57,046 nt of DNA from an uncultured Clostridia bacterium (GCA_937894515.1 CALCRH010000030.1:1-57046), one strand, 5' to 3'; positions 48,464-56,413 are shown, numbered from the stretch's first letter. Made by a program: numbers and translations. Notes: generated by a model not told the origin, from the letters alone.

Positions 48464-48618
48464 GTAGGGGCGACCCTTGCGGTCGCCCGTTTCCTTCGCA
48501 GGGGACGGCCTCCGGACGTCCCGCCGTATCGCACGCTCTCTCCGCTGTGGCGGCATGGGGTCATGCCGCCCTACAACGCGGACAAGATATGTGTAGGGGC
48601 GACCCTTGCGGTCGCCCG
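48464..48618. repeat. Dispersed hairpin units between the MATE and alaX genes
   Basis: Four stems lie in tandem: GTAGGGGCGACC...GGTCGCCC, GCAGGGGACGGCC...GGACGTCCC, GGCGGCATGGGGTCATGCCGCCCTAC and another GTAGGGGCGACC...GGTCGCCC. They occupy half of a 300-base gap with no supported gene. Confidence 0.8.
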
Positions 48619-48679
48619 CTAAAGCGTTCCGCATTTACTCTGCGCTGATTCTACCAAAAGCGAAAGCTTCATTTTGCAT

Positions 48680-49834
48680 TCAGCATTCTGCATTTTCAAA
48701 AAACGCCCGGATTTCTGCTTCACTTGCCGCAACACTGCCCTGGGCGAAACCGTCACGGCCGCCGCCGCGACCATGGAGGGCGGTGTTCATGGACTTGATG
48801 AGGGCGGCAATATCCTGTCCCGCGTGAATGACGGCGTACTTATACGCCCCGTCCTCACCTGCGAACACGGCGCATCTGCCGCCGCATTTGGCGGCCACCA
48901 TGTCGCACAGCCGCCGCACACCGTCACCGGCTAATGCGCCCCGCACCAGTACCACGTCGCCCTTGCCTGCGTATTCCTCCGCGATGGCGGCAAAAGACGC
49001 ACTCTCCAGCGCATCGGCGCGTTCCTTCGTCTCCAGCAGTTCTTTATTAAGTCTTTCCACCGCCGCAAAGGTCTTGTCCGGCTTGACGGACAGGAACTGT
49101 CCCACCGCCCGATTCTGCTCCCAGCTTGTGGTCAGATACCGTAAAGCCCTCTCGCCGCACAGCAGCTCCAACCGCACGCCGTCCTTGAATTTCTGCCAAT
49201 TCGTGAACTTCACCAGTCCCACCTGACCGCTCAGGCTGACGTGGGTGCCGCAGCAGGCGCAGCAGTCCGCCCCGGGGAATGAGGTGATGCGTACCTGCCC
49301 CGTCAGTTCCTTTTTGCTGCGGTAGTCCATGGTTTTCAGTTCCTCGGCGGTGGGGTACACCGCCACAAAGGGATGATTTTCCCAGATATAGCGGTTGGCG
49401 GCGGCTTCGATCTCCAGCACGCCCTCCCACGGAATTTCCGCGTTGTAGTCGATGATGACGCTTTCCGCGCCCATGTGGAAGCCCACGTTGTCGCAGCGGT
49501 AGGCACTGCACAGCATACCGCTGACGATGTGCTCGCCGGAGTGCTGCTGCATGTGGTCAAACCGCCGCGCCCAGTCGATGACGCCGTGTACGGTTTCGCC
49601 AGCGGTCAGCGCCTTGTCGCAGGTGTGGACGATGACGCCGTTCTTTTCGTGGACATCCAGCACCCTTGCGCCGCCCAGCACGCCCCAGTCGGCAGGCTGA
49701 CCGCCGCCCTCGGGATAGAACGCGGTCGCGTCCAGCACCACGGCAAAATTCTTCTTCTCCGCCTCGCAGGATAGGACGGTTGCGTCAAATTCCCGCAAAA
49801 ACGCATCGTCATAGTAGAGTTTTCTGGTTTCCAT
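48680..49834 (-). CDS. alaX: Alanyl-tRNA editing protein AlaX-L with DHHA1 domain
   Basis: This 384-residue protein is a free-standing editing domain: an AlaRS-type second additional domain with HSGEH (about 98, HxxxH zinc motif) and CCACCGTHV (about 190), and a C-terminal DHHA1 domain ending RGGGRDGFAQGSV. It hydrolyses Ser-tRNA-Ala or Gly-tRNA-Ala. GGAGGA precedes the start. The ATG at 49834 overlaps the XRE stop as TGATG, so it is in an operon with that regulator. Confidence 0.92.
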   Translation of the reverse strand: METRKLYYDDAFLREFDATVLSCEAEKKNFAVVLDATAFYPEGGGQPADWGVLGGARVLDVHEKNGVIVHTCDKALTAGETVHGVIDWARRFDHMQQHSGEHIVSGMLCSAYRCDNVGFHMGAESVIIDYNAEIPWEGVLEIEAAANRYIWENHPFVAVYPTAEELKTMDYRSKKELTGQVRITSFPGADCCACCGTHVSLSGQVGLVKFTNWQKFKDGVRLELLCGERALRYLTTSWEQNRAVGQFLSVKPDKTFAAVERLNKELLETKERADALESASFAAIAEEYAGKGDVVLVRGALAGDGVRRLCDMVAAKCGGRCAVFAGEDGAYKYAVIHAGQDIAALIKSMNTALHGRGGGRDGFAQGSVAASEAEIRAFFENAEC

Positions 49835-50034
49835 CAATGCCGTTCCTCCAATCCCGCCAGATAATCCAGAGATACCTTATAAAATTTGGCCAAGTTGACC
49901 GCGATGTTCAACGGGATCTCCCGTTCACCGCTTTCATAGCGCGCATAGGTCGTTTTGTGCATATGGAGCAGATCGGCCAGCTCCCGCTGACTCAAATCGG
50001 CGTCCTCTCTCAAATCACGAATCCGCTGATACAT
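49834..50034 (-). CDS. XRE-family HTH regulator upstream of alaX
   Basis: This 66-residue protein is a bare HTH domain: LREDADLSQRELADLLHMHKTTYARYE (about 7-33) and LAKFYKVSLDYLAGL. The ATG at 50034 has AAGGGGG at the right distance; ATGs further upstream are within the control region. It is divergent from a 55-residue Cys-rich protein and overlaps alaX. The shared 88-nt control region carries a perfect operator. Confidence 0.9.
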   Translation of the reverse strand: MYQRIRDLREDADLSQRELADLLHMHKTTYARYESGEREIPLNIAVNLAKFYKVSLDYLAGLEERH

Positions 50035-50051
50035 AGACATGCCCCCTTTGC

Positions 50052-50080
50052 TTGACATTGTACACCATTTGGTGTACAAT
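50052..50080 (+). promoter_or_regulatory. Promoter of the Cys-rich protein with an embedded operator
   Basis: TTGACA (50052-50057), 17 nt, TACAAT (50075-50080). The perfect palindrome TTGTACACCA-TT-TGGTGTACAA (50058-50079) fills the spacer and covers the -10. A weaker half, ACACCG-GG-CGGTGT, is at 50092-50105. On the minus strand, TTGTAT and TACAAT 16 nt apart could drive the XRE gene. Confidence 0.8.
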
Positions 50081-50122
50081 ACAAAAAATGAACACCGGGC
50101 GGTGTACAAAGAGGGTGCATTT

Positions 50123-50290
50123 ATGAAAAAAACCTGTGAAAATTGCAAATTTTTTCGCCTGCACTATATCCGTTGGGCGAATAGCCGCTATGTGCCGACC
50201 TGTGACGGGCATTGCGTGAAGCCGCGATTGAAGATCCGCAAAGCGGACACCTTGGGGTGTGTCTATTGGCAGGCGGCGGAAAGATCGTAG
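50123..50290 (+). CDS. Small Cys-rich protein
   Basis: The 55-residue protein has CENCKFF near the start (CxxC at 5-8), then CDGHC (about 27-31) and a further Cys (GCVY, about 46), a pattern that could bind zinc or an iron-sulphur cluster. It is basic (KPRLKIRK) and has no signal peptide. GAGGGTG lies 6 nt upstream of the ATG. The TAG stop codon is within the GTAGGGG border of a dispersed repeat. I do not recognise a family. It is probably repressed by the divergent XRE protein. Confidence 0.75.
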   Translation: MKKTCENCKFFRLHYIRWANSRYVPTCDGHCVKPRLKIRKADTLGCVYWQAAERS

Positions 50291-50467
50291 GGGACGGCCT
50301 CCGGACGTCCCGCCGTATCGCACGCTCTCCTCGCTGCGTTTGTGCCGTAGGGCGGCACCTGCGTGTGCCGCCGCTGGGGTCGGATGAGCTGGCGGCGGGA
50401 CACATGGGTCACCCCTACGAATTCTCCCGAAACGTCCGAATCATTTGTAGGGGCGGCCCTATGTGTC
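50287..50467. repeat. Dispersed hairpin units after the Cys-rich gene
   Basis: GTAGGGGACGGCC..., GTAGGGCGGCAC...GTGCCGCC, CGGGACACATGGGTCACCCCTAC (mismatched) and GTAGGGGCGGCCC... units lie in tandem. The first supplies the stop codon of the gene before it. Confidence 0.8.
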
Positions 50468-50544
50468 CGCCCGTATTCCAATCGTCCGCGAATTCTAATT
50501 CGCGGACACCGCAATTTTTCACTTTTCATTCTTCACTTTTCACG

Positions 50545-50576
50545 AAAAAAATGACGCCTTCGGGCGTCATTTTTTA
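50545..50576 (-). terminator. Terminator of aspS
   Basis: ATGACGCC-TTC-GGGCGTCAT with a T run on the minus strand (A run at 50545-50550). Confidence 0.9.
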
Positions 50577-50580
50577 CACT

Positions 50581-52353
50581 TTATTCATCCTCTTTCGCCG
50601 TCACGGCGATGTGCAGCTCCTTGAGCTGCATATCGGTGACCTCGGAGGGTGCGCCCATCATGATGTCCTGGGCGTTTTTATTCATCGGGAACGGAATGAT
50701 CTCGCGGATGGAGCTCTCACCCGCCAGCAGCATCACCATCCGGTCCACGCCCGGCGCGATACCGGCATGGGGCGGTGCACCGTAGCAAAAGGCGTTGTAC
50801 ATGGCGGGGAACTTCTTCTTCACGTCCTCTTCGCCCAGACGCACCAGCTCGAACGCCTTGATCATGATCTCGGGGTCGTGGTTCCGCACAGCGCCGGAGG
50901 AAAGCTCCACGCCGTTGCACACCAGATCGTACTGGTTGGCGTAGATGTCCAGCGGATCGATCTCGCCCCGTTCCGCCTTGAGCAGAATGTCCATGCCGCC
51001 GTTTGGCATGGAGAACGGATTGTGGCAGAACTCCAGCTCGCCGGACTCGTCGCCGATCTCGTACATGGGGAAGTCCACGATCCAGCAGAACTCATAGCGC
51101 TCCTTATCGAAGTGGTTGGGGCAGGCGGCGCCGAAGGTCTTGATGAGAACGCCCACGCTCTTGGTGGCGTACTCCCCGGCTGCCACCACCACGAGGGTGT
51201 TGGGCTTGAGGGACAGGACTTTTTCCAGCTCTGCCTTGACGGGGGCGACAAACTTGCCGATGCCGCCGGCGATCTCGCCCTTCTCGTCCACCTTGAACCA
51301 GTAGGCCTTGCTGCCGGACTGGACTTCGCAGTCGGTCAGCAGCTTCTCGATCTGCTTGCGGGTCAGGGCGCAGTCGCTGATGTCCACCATCTTGACGGTC
51401 TTGCCCTTGAGGGCGTCAAATTCGCTGTCTGCAAACAGACCGGACACATCTTTGCAGGTCAGGTCGATACGCAGGTCGGGCTTGTCGGAGCCGTAGGTGG
51501 CCATGGCATCGTTGTAGGCGATGCGGCGGAACGGCGCGGAAGATGCCACGTTGTAGGTACCGAACTTGGCGAAGATGGGGGGCAGAACGTCCTCGAGGAC
51601 GGCGAACACATCCTCCTGCGTGGCAAACGCCATCTCCATGTCCAGCTGATAGAACTCACCGGGGGAGCGGTCGCCCCGGGCGTCCTCATCCCGGAAGCAG
51701 GGTGCGATCTGGAAATACCGGTCAAAGCCGGCCGTCATCAAAAGCTGCTTGAACTGCTGCGGAGCCTGGGGCAGGGCGTAGAATTTGCCGGGGTGCTTGC
51801 GGGCGGGGACCAGATAGTCCCGGGCGCCCTCGGGGGAGGACGCGGTCAGAATGGGGGTGGTGATCTCCAAAAAGCCGTGCTCCATCATGGCTTGCCGCAG
51901 CGCCGCCACCACCTGACAGCGCAGAATGATGTTCTGCTTCACGGCGGGGTTACGCAGGTCGAGATAGCGGTACTTCAGCCGCTGTGTCTCGTCAGCTTCG
52001 CGGCTGCGGTTGATCTCAAAGGGCAGGCTGTTGTAGCGGCAGCGACCCAGCACCTCGATCCTGGTGGGGACGACCTCAATGTCGCCGGTGTCCTGCTTGG
52101 GATTCTTGCTGGCGCGTTCCCGCACCACGCCCTCCACGGAGATGGTGCTCTCCTTGTTCAGACCGTTGACAATAGCCATCATCTGCTCGTCCTCGATGAC
52201 GACCTGGGTGGTGCCGTAGAAGTCACGCAGCACCACGAAAGCAAAGTTACTGCCCACGGTGCGGACGTTCTCCATCCAGCCTACGATCTTCACCTGCTTG
52301 CCCGCGTCAGCAAGACGCAGCTCGTTGCAGGTATGCGTACGCATCTGCATCAT
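50581..52353 (-). CDS. aspS: Aspartyl-tRNA synthetase
   Basis: This 590-residue class IIb synthetase is the bacterial type. It has the N-terminal OB-fold anticodon domain (VKIVGWMENVRTVGSNFAFVVLRD), motif 2 FRDEDARGDRSPGEFYQLDMEM, the bacterial GAD insertion, and motif 3 GIAPGVDRMVMLLAG. All are intact. The presence or absence of tRNA-Asn ability (non-discriminating type) cannot be judged by eye. It follows hisS in the same direction, separated by hairpin repeats. Confidence 0.96.
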   Translation of the reverse strand: MMQMRTHTCNELRLADAGKQVKIVGWMENVRTVGSNFAFVVLRDFYGTTQVVIEDEQMMAIVNGLNKESTISVEGVVRERASKNPKQDTGDIEVVPTRIEVLGRCRYNSLPFEINRSREADETQRLKYRYLDLRNPAVKQNIILRCQVVAALRQAMMEHGFLEITTPILTASSPEGARDYLVPARKHPGKFYALPQAPQQFKQLLMTAGFDRYFQIAPCFRDEDARGDRSPGEFYQLDMEMAFATQEDVFAVLEDVLPPIFAKFGTYNVASSAPFRRIAYNDAMATYGSDKPDLRIDLTCKDVSGLFADSEFDALKGKTVKMVDISDCALTRKQIEKLLTDCEVQSGSKAYWFKVDEKGEIAGGIGKFVAPVKAELEKVLSLKPNTLVVVAAGEYATKSVGVLIKTFGAACPNHFDKERYEFCWIVDFPMYEIGDESGELEFCHNPFSMPNGGMDILLKAERGEIDPLDIYANQYDLVCNGVELSSGAVRNHDPEIMIKAFELVRLGEEDVKKKFPAMYNAFCYGAPPHAGIAPGVDRMVMLLAGESSIREIIPFPMNKNAQDIMMGAPSEVTDMQLKELHIAVTAKEDE

Positions 52354-52430
52354 AAAAATCGCTCTCCTTGTGTGAATATTGATTATGTATTGTATAATTT
52401 AATGTAATTATTACGAATCGTTGTTCCACT

Positions 52431-52558
52431 GTAGGGGCGGACGACTCTGTCCGCCCGCGCTGTTACCCGCAACTTCTCGGATATTTCGTAGGGGCCGGCG
52501 TCCTCGACGACCCGTGCCGCATAACCGTACGGCGGGACGTCCGGAGGCCGTCCCCTAC
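52431..52558. repeat. Dispersed hairpin units between hisS and aspS
   Basis: GTAGGGGCGGACG...CTGTCCGCCC, GTAGGGGCCGGCG...CGACGACCC and an inverted GGGACGTCC...GGCCGTCCCCTAC unit. Confidence 0.8.
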
Positions 52559-52576
52559 AAATTTTCTAAATCGCCG

Positions 52577-53935
52577 TTACTTCTCCAAAATAACCGTGCC
52601 CCGATTTCTCTCCGCCAGACCCTTCTGGATGAGAGCCAGCGCTTCGTCAAAGGGCAGCTTGACCTGTTCACCGCTGGTCATATCCTTGCAGGAGATCACG
52701 TTCTGGGCAATCTCGTCATCGCCCAAAAAGATGACGTAGGGAATTGCCAGCTTGTCGGCGTAGGCCATCTTGGCCTTGAACTTCTTGGGCTCGGTGTAGA
52801 GCTGGGTGCGGATGCCCTGATTCCGCAGTGCGGTGGCGGTGGCCACGGCGGGCGCCAGATCCTCCGTCATGGGGATCACCAGCACGTCCGCCGGTGCGGT
52901 GGGCAGATCGGGATTCAGCATCCCCTGCTCGCCCAGCACGTAGAACAATCGGGTCAGGCCGATGGAGATGCCCGCGCCGGGTAGCTGCTTGTCGGTGTAG
53001 TATTCGGCCAGATTGTCGTACCGCCCGCCGGAGCAGACGGAGCCGATCTCGGGGTGGTCGAGGAGCGTGGTCTCATACACCGTGCCGGTGTAGTAGTCCA
53101 AGCCGCGGGCAATGGTCAGATCCACGGCGAAGTTCTCCTCCGGTACGCCGAAGCTGCTCAACAGCTTCACCACGGTCTGAAGCTCACTAAGTCCTTCGTC
53201 AAAGACCTCGTTCTTGCCCTGATAATTTGCCAGTGCCGCCAGCACCTGGTCATTGGTGCCGCCGATGGCGATAAAGGTCATGATCTCGCCGGCCTGCTGA
53301 TCGGTGATGCCGCAGTCGTCCATTAAGCACACCCGCACCTTATCCGCGCCGATCTTGTCCAGCTTGTCCACGGTACGCATGATGTCGCCGGACTTCTCGG
53401 TAAGACCCTGCATGGCGTAAAAGCCGTTCAGGATCTTGCGGTTGTTCACGCGGATCTGGAAGCGCTTCAGCCCCAGCTCGTTAAATGTGCGGTAGATGAT
53501 GGCGGGGATCTCCGCCTCGTTGACGATGTCCAGCTTGCCGTCACCGATCACGTCGATGTCGGCCTGATAGAACTCCCGGAACCGACCGCGCTGGGCGCGT
53601 TCGCCCCGGTAGACCTTGCCGATCTGATACCGCCGGAAGGGGAACGCCAGCTCGTTATAGTGCAGCGCCACATACTTGGCCAGCGGCACGGTCAGGTCGA
53701 AGCGCAGAGAAAGATCCGCATCACCCTTTTGGAAGCGGTAGATCTGCTTCTCCGTATCGCCGCCGCCCTTGGCAAGAAGTACCTCACTGGCCTCGATGAC
53801 CGGGGTATCCAGCGGCGTAAAGCCGTACAGCGCATAGGTTTTACGCAGAATTTCCATCATGCGCTCCATCTGCTGTTGGGGAGCAGGGAGCAGTTCCATA
53901 AATCCCGATAAGGTACGGGGCTTCAACTTTTCCAT
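52577..53935 (-). CDS. hisS: Histidyl-tRNA synthetase
   Basis: This 452-residue class II enzyme begins MEKLKPRTLSGFMELLPAP. It has motif 2 YRGERAQRGRFREFYQADIDVIG, the histidine-specific LDYYTGTVYE and the second histidine box SVCSGGRYDNLAEYY, plus a C-terminal anticodon domain. The frame extends upstream to 54163, but that part overlaps the preceding gene and is unrelated to HisRS, so the ATG at 53935 is chosen (AAAGGAG upstream). Confidence 0.95.
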   Translation of the reverse strand: MEKLKPRTLSGFMELLPAPQQQMERMMEILRKTYALYGFTPLDTPVIEASEVLLAKGGGDTEKQIYRFQKGDADLSLRFDLTVPLAKYVALHYNELAFPFRRYQIGKVYRGERAQRGRFREFYQADIDVIGDGKLDIVNEAEIPAIIYRTFNELGLKRFQIRVNNRKILNGFYAMQGLTEKSGDIMRTVDKLDKIGADKVRVCLMDDCGITDQQAGEIMTFIAIGGTNDQVLAALANYQGKNEVFDEGLSELQTVVKLLSSFGVPEENFAVDLTIARGLDYYTGTVYETTLLDHPEIGSVCSGGRYDNLAEYYTDKQLPGAGISIGLTRLFYVLGEQGMLNPDLPTAPADVLVIPMTEDLAPAVATATALRNQGIRTQLYTEPKKFKAKMAYADKLAIPYVIFLGDDEIAQNVISCKDMTSGEQVKLPFDEALALIQKGLAERNRGTVILEK

Positions 53936-54393
53936 CAGTTCTCGGTCTCCTTTTCCTCTTCGCCGTAATCCTCCACGGCCTGAATGACTGCCGCCGTACC
54001 CTCGATGGCAAGCGTGTCCTCGGTTTCGATGGCATCTTGATTCAGCCGCTTCATCTCCAAGCCGACCTCCCGCCAGTAGGCATCCACCTCGGCGGCTTTT
54101 TTTCTGCCCATCCTGCACCCGACCACGCACAGCGCGATGGCCACGGGAATAAAGACCGGCCACAGCTTGGGCATCAGACAGGCCAGCACACTGCCGATAA
54201 ACATACCGATCTCGCCGGGGATCTCGGTGTACTGGTTTTTGCAGGACAGGAAGCGGTTTTTCTTTTCCCGGAGCTGCTTGATGCGTGCCAGTTCAATGTA
54301 GCACATGACGATACGTAGCACGCACAGCATACACACCGGCACCATAAAGCGGTGCAGGTTCTCGGTAACAGCGGTATAAGCATTTAACAGCAT
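53935..54393 (-). CDS. Uncharacterised membrane protein between mgsA-like gene and hisS
   Basis: The 152-residue protein has hydrophobic segments near residues 15-33 and 62-90 (FIGSVLACLMPKLWPVFIPVAIALCVV) and an acidic cytosolic tail (EDYGEEEKETEN). I do not recognise a family. It overlaps the hisS start by one base (TGATG) and lies 15 nt after the mgsA-like gene, so it is in the same operon. Confidence 0.75.
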   Translation of the reverse strand: MLLNAYTAVTENLHRFMVPVCMLCVLRIVMCYIELARIKQLREKKNRFLSCKNQYTEIPGEIGMFIGSVLACLMPKLWPVFIPVAIALCVVGCRMGRKKAAEVDAYWREVGLEMKRLNQDAIETEDTLAIEGTAAVIQAVEDYGEEEKETEN

Positions 54394-54408
54394 AGGATTA
54401 CCTCTCTT

Positions 54409-54825
54409 TTATGAAGTGAAGGGCATGGTTTTGGGATTGATGATGTCGCGCCAATCCAGATCGCCCCGATCCAGTCCCAAAATCAGCATTTCCGCGGTGG
54501 CCACGTTGCTGGCAAAGGGGATATTGTTCTGATCGCACAGGCGGGAGATGTACAGCATATCCTCCGGCGGATTTTTCTCGTTGGGGTCGCCGAAGCACAG
54601 CACCAGATCGATCTCGTTATAGGCGATACGGGCTGCGATCTGCTGGCCGCCGCCGCTGCGAAAGGGCAAAAAGCGGTGGATCGGCAGGCCGGTAGCCTCA
54701 GTGATCTGTGCGCCGGTGCGTGCGGTGGCGCACAGGGTGTGCCGCGCCAGAATACCGCAGTAGGCGGTGCAGAACTGGGTCATCAGCTCTTTGCGGTTGT
54801 CGTGTGCGATGATAGCGATGTTCAT
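54409..54825 (-). CDS. Methylglyoxal synthase-like protein lacking catalytic residues
   Basis: This 138-residue protein has the overall MgsA length and fold: MNIAIIAHDNRKELMTQF, GAQITEATGLPIHRF, and the end ATAEMLILGLDRGDLDWRDI. In active enzymes the central motif is SGPLGGDQQ and is followed by RDP...HEPD. Here it reads RSGGGQQ and FGDPNEKNPPEDM, so the catalytic Asp of GGDQ and the His of the HEPD block are absent, while the early AHD motif is kept. A true methylglyoxal synthase is therefore doubtful; a non-catalytic or ligand-binding role is possible. It lies between minD and the membrane protein gene, as mgsA often does near min genes in Clostridia. Confidence 0.8.
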   Translation of the reverse strand: MNIAIIAHDNRKELMTQFCTAYCGILARHTLCATARTGAQITEATGLPIHRFLPFRSGGGQQIAARIAYNEIDLVLCFGDPNEKNPPEDMLYISRLCDQNNIPFASNVATAEMLILGLDRGDLDWRDIINPKTMPFTS

Positions 54826-54835
54826 AGTCTTCTCC

Positions 54836-55573
54836 TTATATTTTCAGCAGGGGGACACGCCGTCCCACCAGACGTTTGGCAATGTTTTCATAGGCGCGCT
54901 GGGCAAAATAGTTGCATTCCCGCAGGGGGATCCCCCGGTTCAGCGCATAGGGAATGTCCTTGTCCTCCGGCACCACGCCCAGAAGGGGCAATCCGGCGGT
55001 ATCGATGGCATCATCAATGGTGATTCGCATGGTGTGCATCAGCTTTTTTTCCACCCGGTTGACCACCAGATGTACCTGACCGGAGGGGAACGCTTGCAGC
55101 TCCATCACCGTCCGCTGGGCATCGCGCAGAGCGGAGGCATCGGTGGTGGTCACCACCACAACGCTGTCCGCCATGGCCAGCGCCAGACGGAACCCGATGC
55201 CCAGTCCGGCAGGAGAGTCGATGAGACAGTAGGCGTATCGTTCCCGGATCTCCCGGGCCAGAGCCTGCATCTGCGCCTCGGTCACGTCGGGGTCGCCGTC
55301 ACACAGGGGTGCGCTTAAAAGATCCAGATTGGGGTACTTTTCATTGCAGACCACGGCGTCTGGCAAACTGCACCGCCCCTTTGCCACGTCAGAAAAGTCC
55401 ATTATGGCCTGGTCGGAAAGCCCCAGCGCCAGATCCAGATTGCGCAGAGTGATGTCGCAGTCCAGACACAAGGTCTTGTACCCCAACTGTGCCAGTGCCA
55501 AACCCACGTTGGCGGTAAAGGAGGTTTTGCCCGTGCCTCCTTTGCCGGAGACCACGGCGATGATGTTGCTCAT
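54836..55573 (-). CDS. minD: Septum site-determining ATPase MinD
   Basis: This 245-residue ParA/MinD ATPase has the deviant Walker A SGKGGTGKTSFTANV (about 10-24), the LCLDCDITLRNLDLALG switch region and the DSPAGLG motif (about 120). It ends ENIAKRLVGRRVPLLKI: the body is complete, but the extra C-terminal amphipathic membrane-targeting helix found after this point in E. coli and B. subtilis MinD is missing. No minC or minE is present in the window. It starts the minD-mgsA-like-membrane protein-hisS gene run. Confidence 0.88.
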   Translation of the reverse strand: MSNIIAVVSGKGGTGKTSFTANVGLALAQLGYKTLCLDCDITLRNLDLALGLSDQAIMDFSDVAKGRCSLPDAVVCNEKYPNLDLLSAPLCDGDPDVTEAQMQALAREIRERYAYCLIDSPAGLGIGFRLALAMADSVVVVTTTDASALRDAQRTVMELQAFPSGQVHLVVNRVEKKLMHTMRITIDDAIDTAGLPLLGVVPEDKDIPYALNRGIPLRECNYFAQRAYENIAKRLVGRRVPLLKI

Positions 55574-55607
55574 GACGTGTTTTCCTTTCTCAAGTGAAAA
55601 GTGATCC

Positions 55608-55714
55608 GTAGGGGCGACCCTTGCGGTCGCCCGCCTACATTCTCCGTAGGGCGGGACCTATGTGTCCCGCCGCGTGTCCCGCATTGTAGGGGCGGGCGCT
55701 CTGTTCCTCCCGCC
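55608..55714. repeat. Dispersed hairpin units between rsmG and minD
   Basis: GTAGGGGCGACC...GGTCGCCC, GTAGGGCGGGACC...GTCCCGCC and GTAGGGGCGGGCG...CCCGCC units lie in tandem, ending at the rsmG stop codon. Confidence 0.8.
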
Positions 55715-56413
55715 TTATTTCAGCGGTTGTTTCTTAATTTTTGCAAACGCTCTCGGAAATTGCGCCGGCGTGGGCCGCACCTTGCGGATGGCAATGACCC
55801 GATGCGTTACCTCGGTGGTGGGAATGGTGTAATCCCATACCTCCTCCACCTTGCCGCCAAGCTGCCCGATGGCGCCTCTTGCCTCGTCCAACTCGGCGTT
55901 GGTGTCCACCGACTTCATGGCAAGGAACACCCCGCCCACCTTGATAAGAGGCAGCGCCAGTTCGCTGAGGACATTGAGCTGTGCCACGGCGCGGCTGGTG
56001 GCCACGTCAAATTGCTCCCGTTTCTCCTGCGCGAGCTCCTCAGCTCGGGCATGAACGCATTCCACGTCAGAAAGTCCCAGCTCGCCGCAGACCTCGTGGA
56101 GCCAGTCCACCCGTTTGCCCAGACTGTCCAGCAGGGTCAGGCGATAGTCCTTTTCCAGCAGCCGCAGCACCATGCCGGGAAACCCGGCGCCGGTGCCCAC
56201 GTCCACACCCACCTTTCCTTTCAGCTCATAGTGACTCAGCAGCGCGGCACAGTCCAACAGATGCAGCCGCGCCACTTCGGCGGGTTCGGTGATGGCGGTC
56301 AGATTCATGACCTGATTCTTCTCCAGCAGCCGCCGGGAAAACTCCAGCAGTTGGGGAACGGCATCGGTCGATAAGCCCAAGGCCGTCAGTCCTGTCCGTA
56401 AAATTTCTTCCAC
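55715..56413 (-). CDS. rsmG: 16S rRNA (guanine(527)-N7)-methyltransferase RsmG
   Basis: This 232-residue Rossmann-fold methyltransferase (GidB) has the SAM-binding GVDVGTGAGFPGMVLRLL (about 68-85), LLDSLGKRVDWL and SRAVAQLNVLSELALPLI. The usual length is 210-240. It methylates G527 of 16S rRNA in the decoding centre. It follows an mscL remnant and precedes minD. Confidence 0.96.
   Translation of the reverse strand: MEEILRTGLTALGLSTDAVPQLLEFSRRLLEKNQVMNLTAITEPAEVARLHLLDCAALLSHYELKGKVGVDVGTGAGFPGMVLRLLEKDYRLTLLDSLGKRVDWLHEVCGELGLSDVECVHARAEELAQEKREQFDVATSRAVAQLNVLSELALPLIKVGGVFLAMKSVDTNAELDEARGAIGQLGGKVEEVWDYTIPTTEVTHRVIAIRKVRPTPAQFPRAFAKIKKQPLK

Noticed and set aside
48398..48634. Short frames within the repeat cluster before alaX
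   Set aside because: Their sequence (for example repeated DRKGRPY) is simply the translation of the hairpin units.
53936..54163. N-terminal extension of hisS
   Set aside because: The extra 76 codons overlap the upstream gene in another frame and do not resemble HisRS; the ATG at 53935 gives the normal N-terminus.
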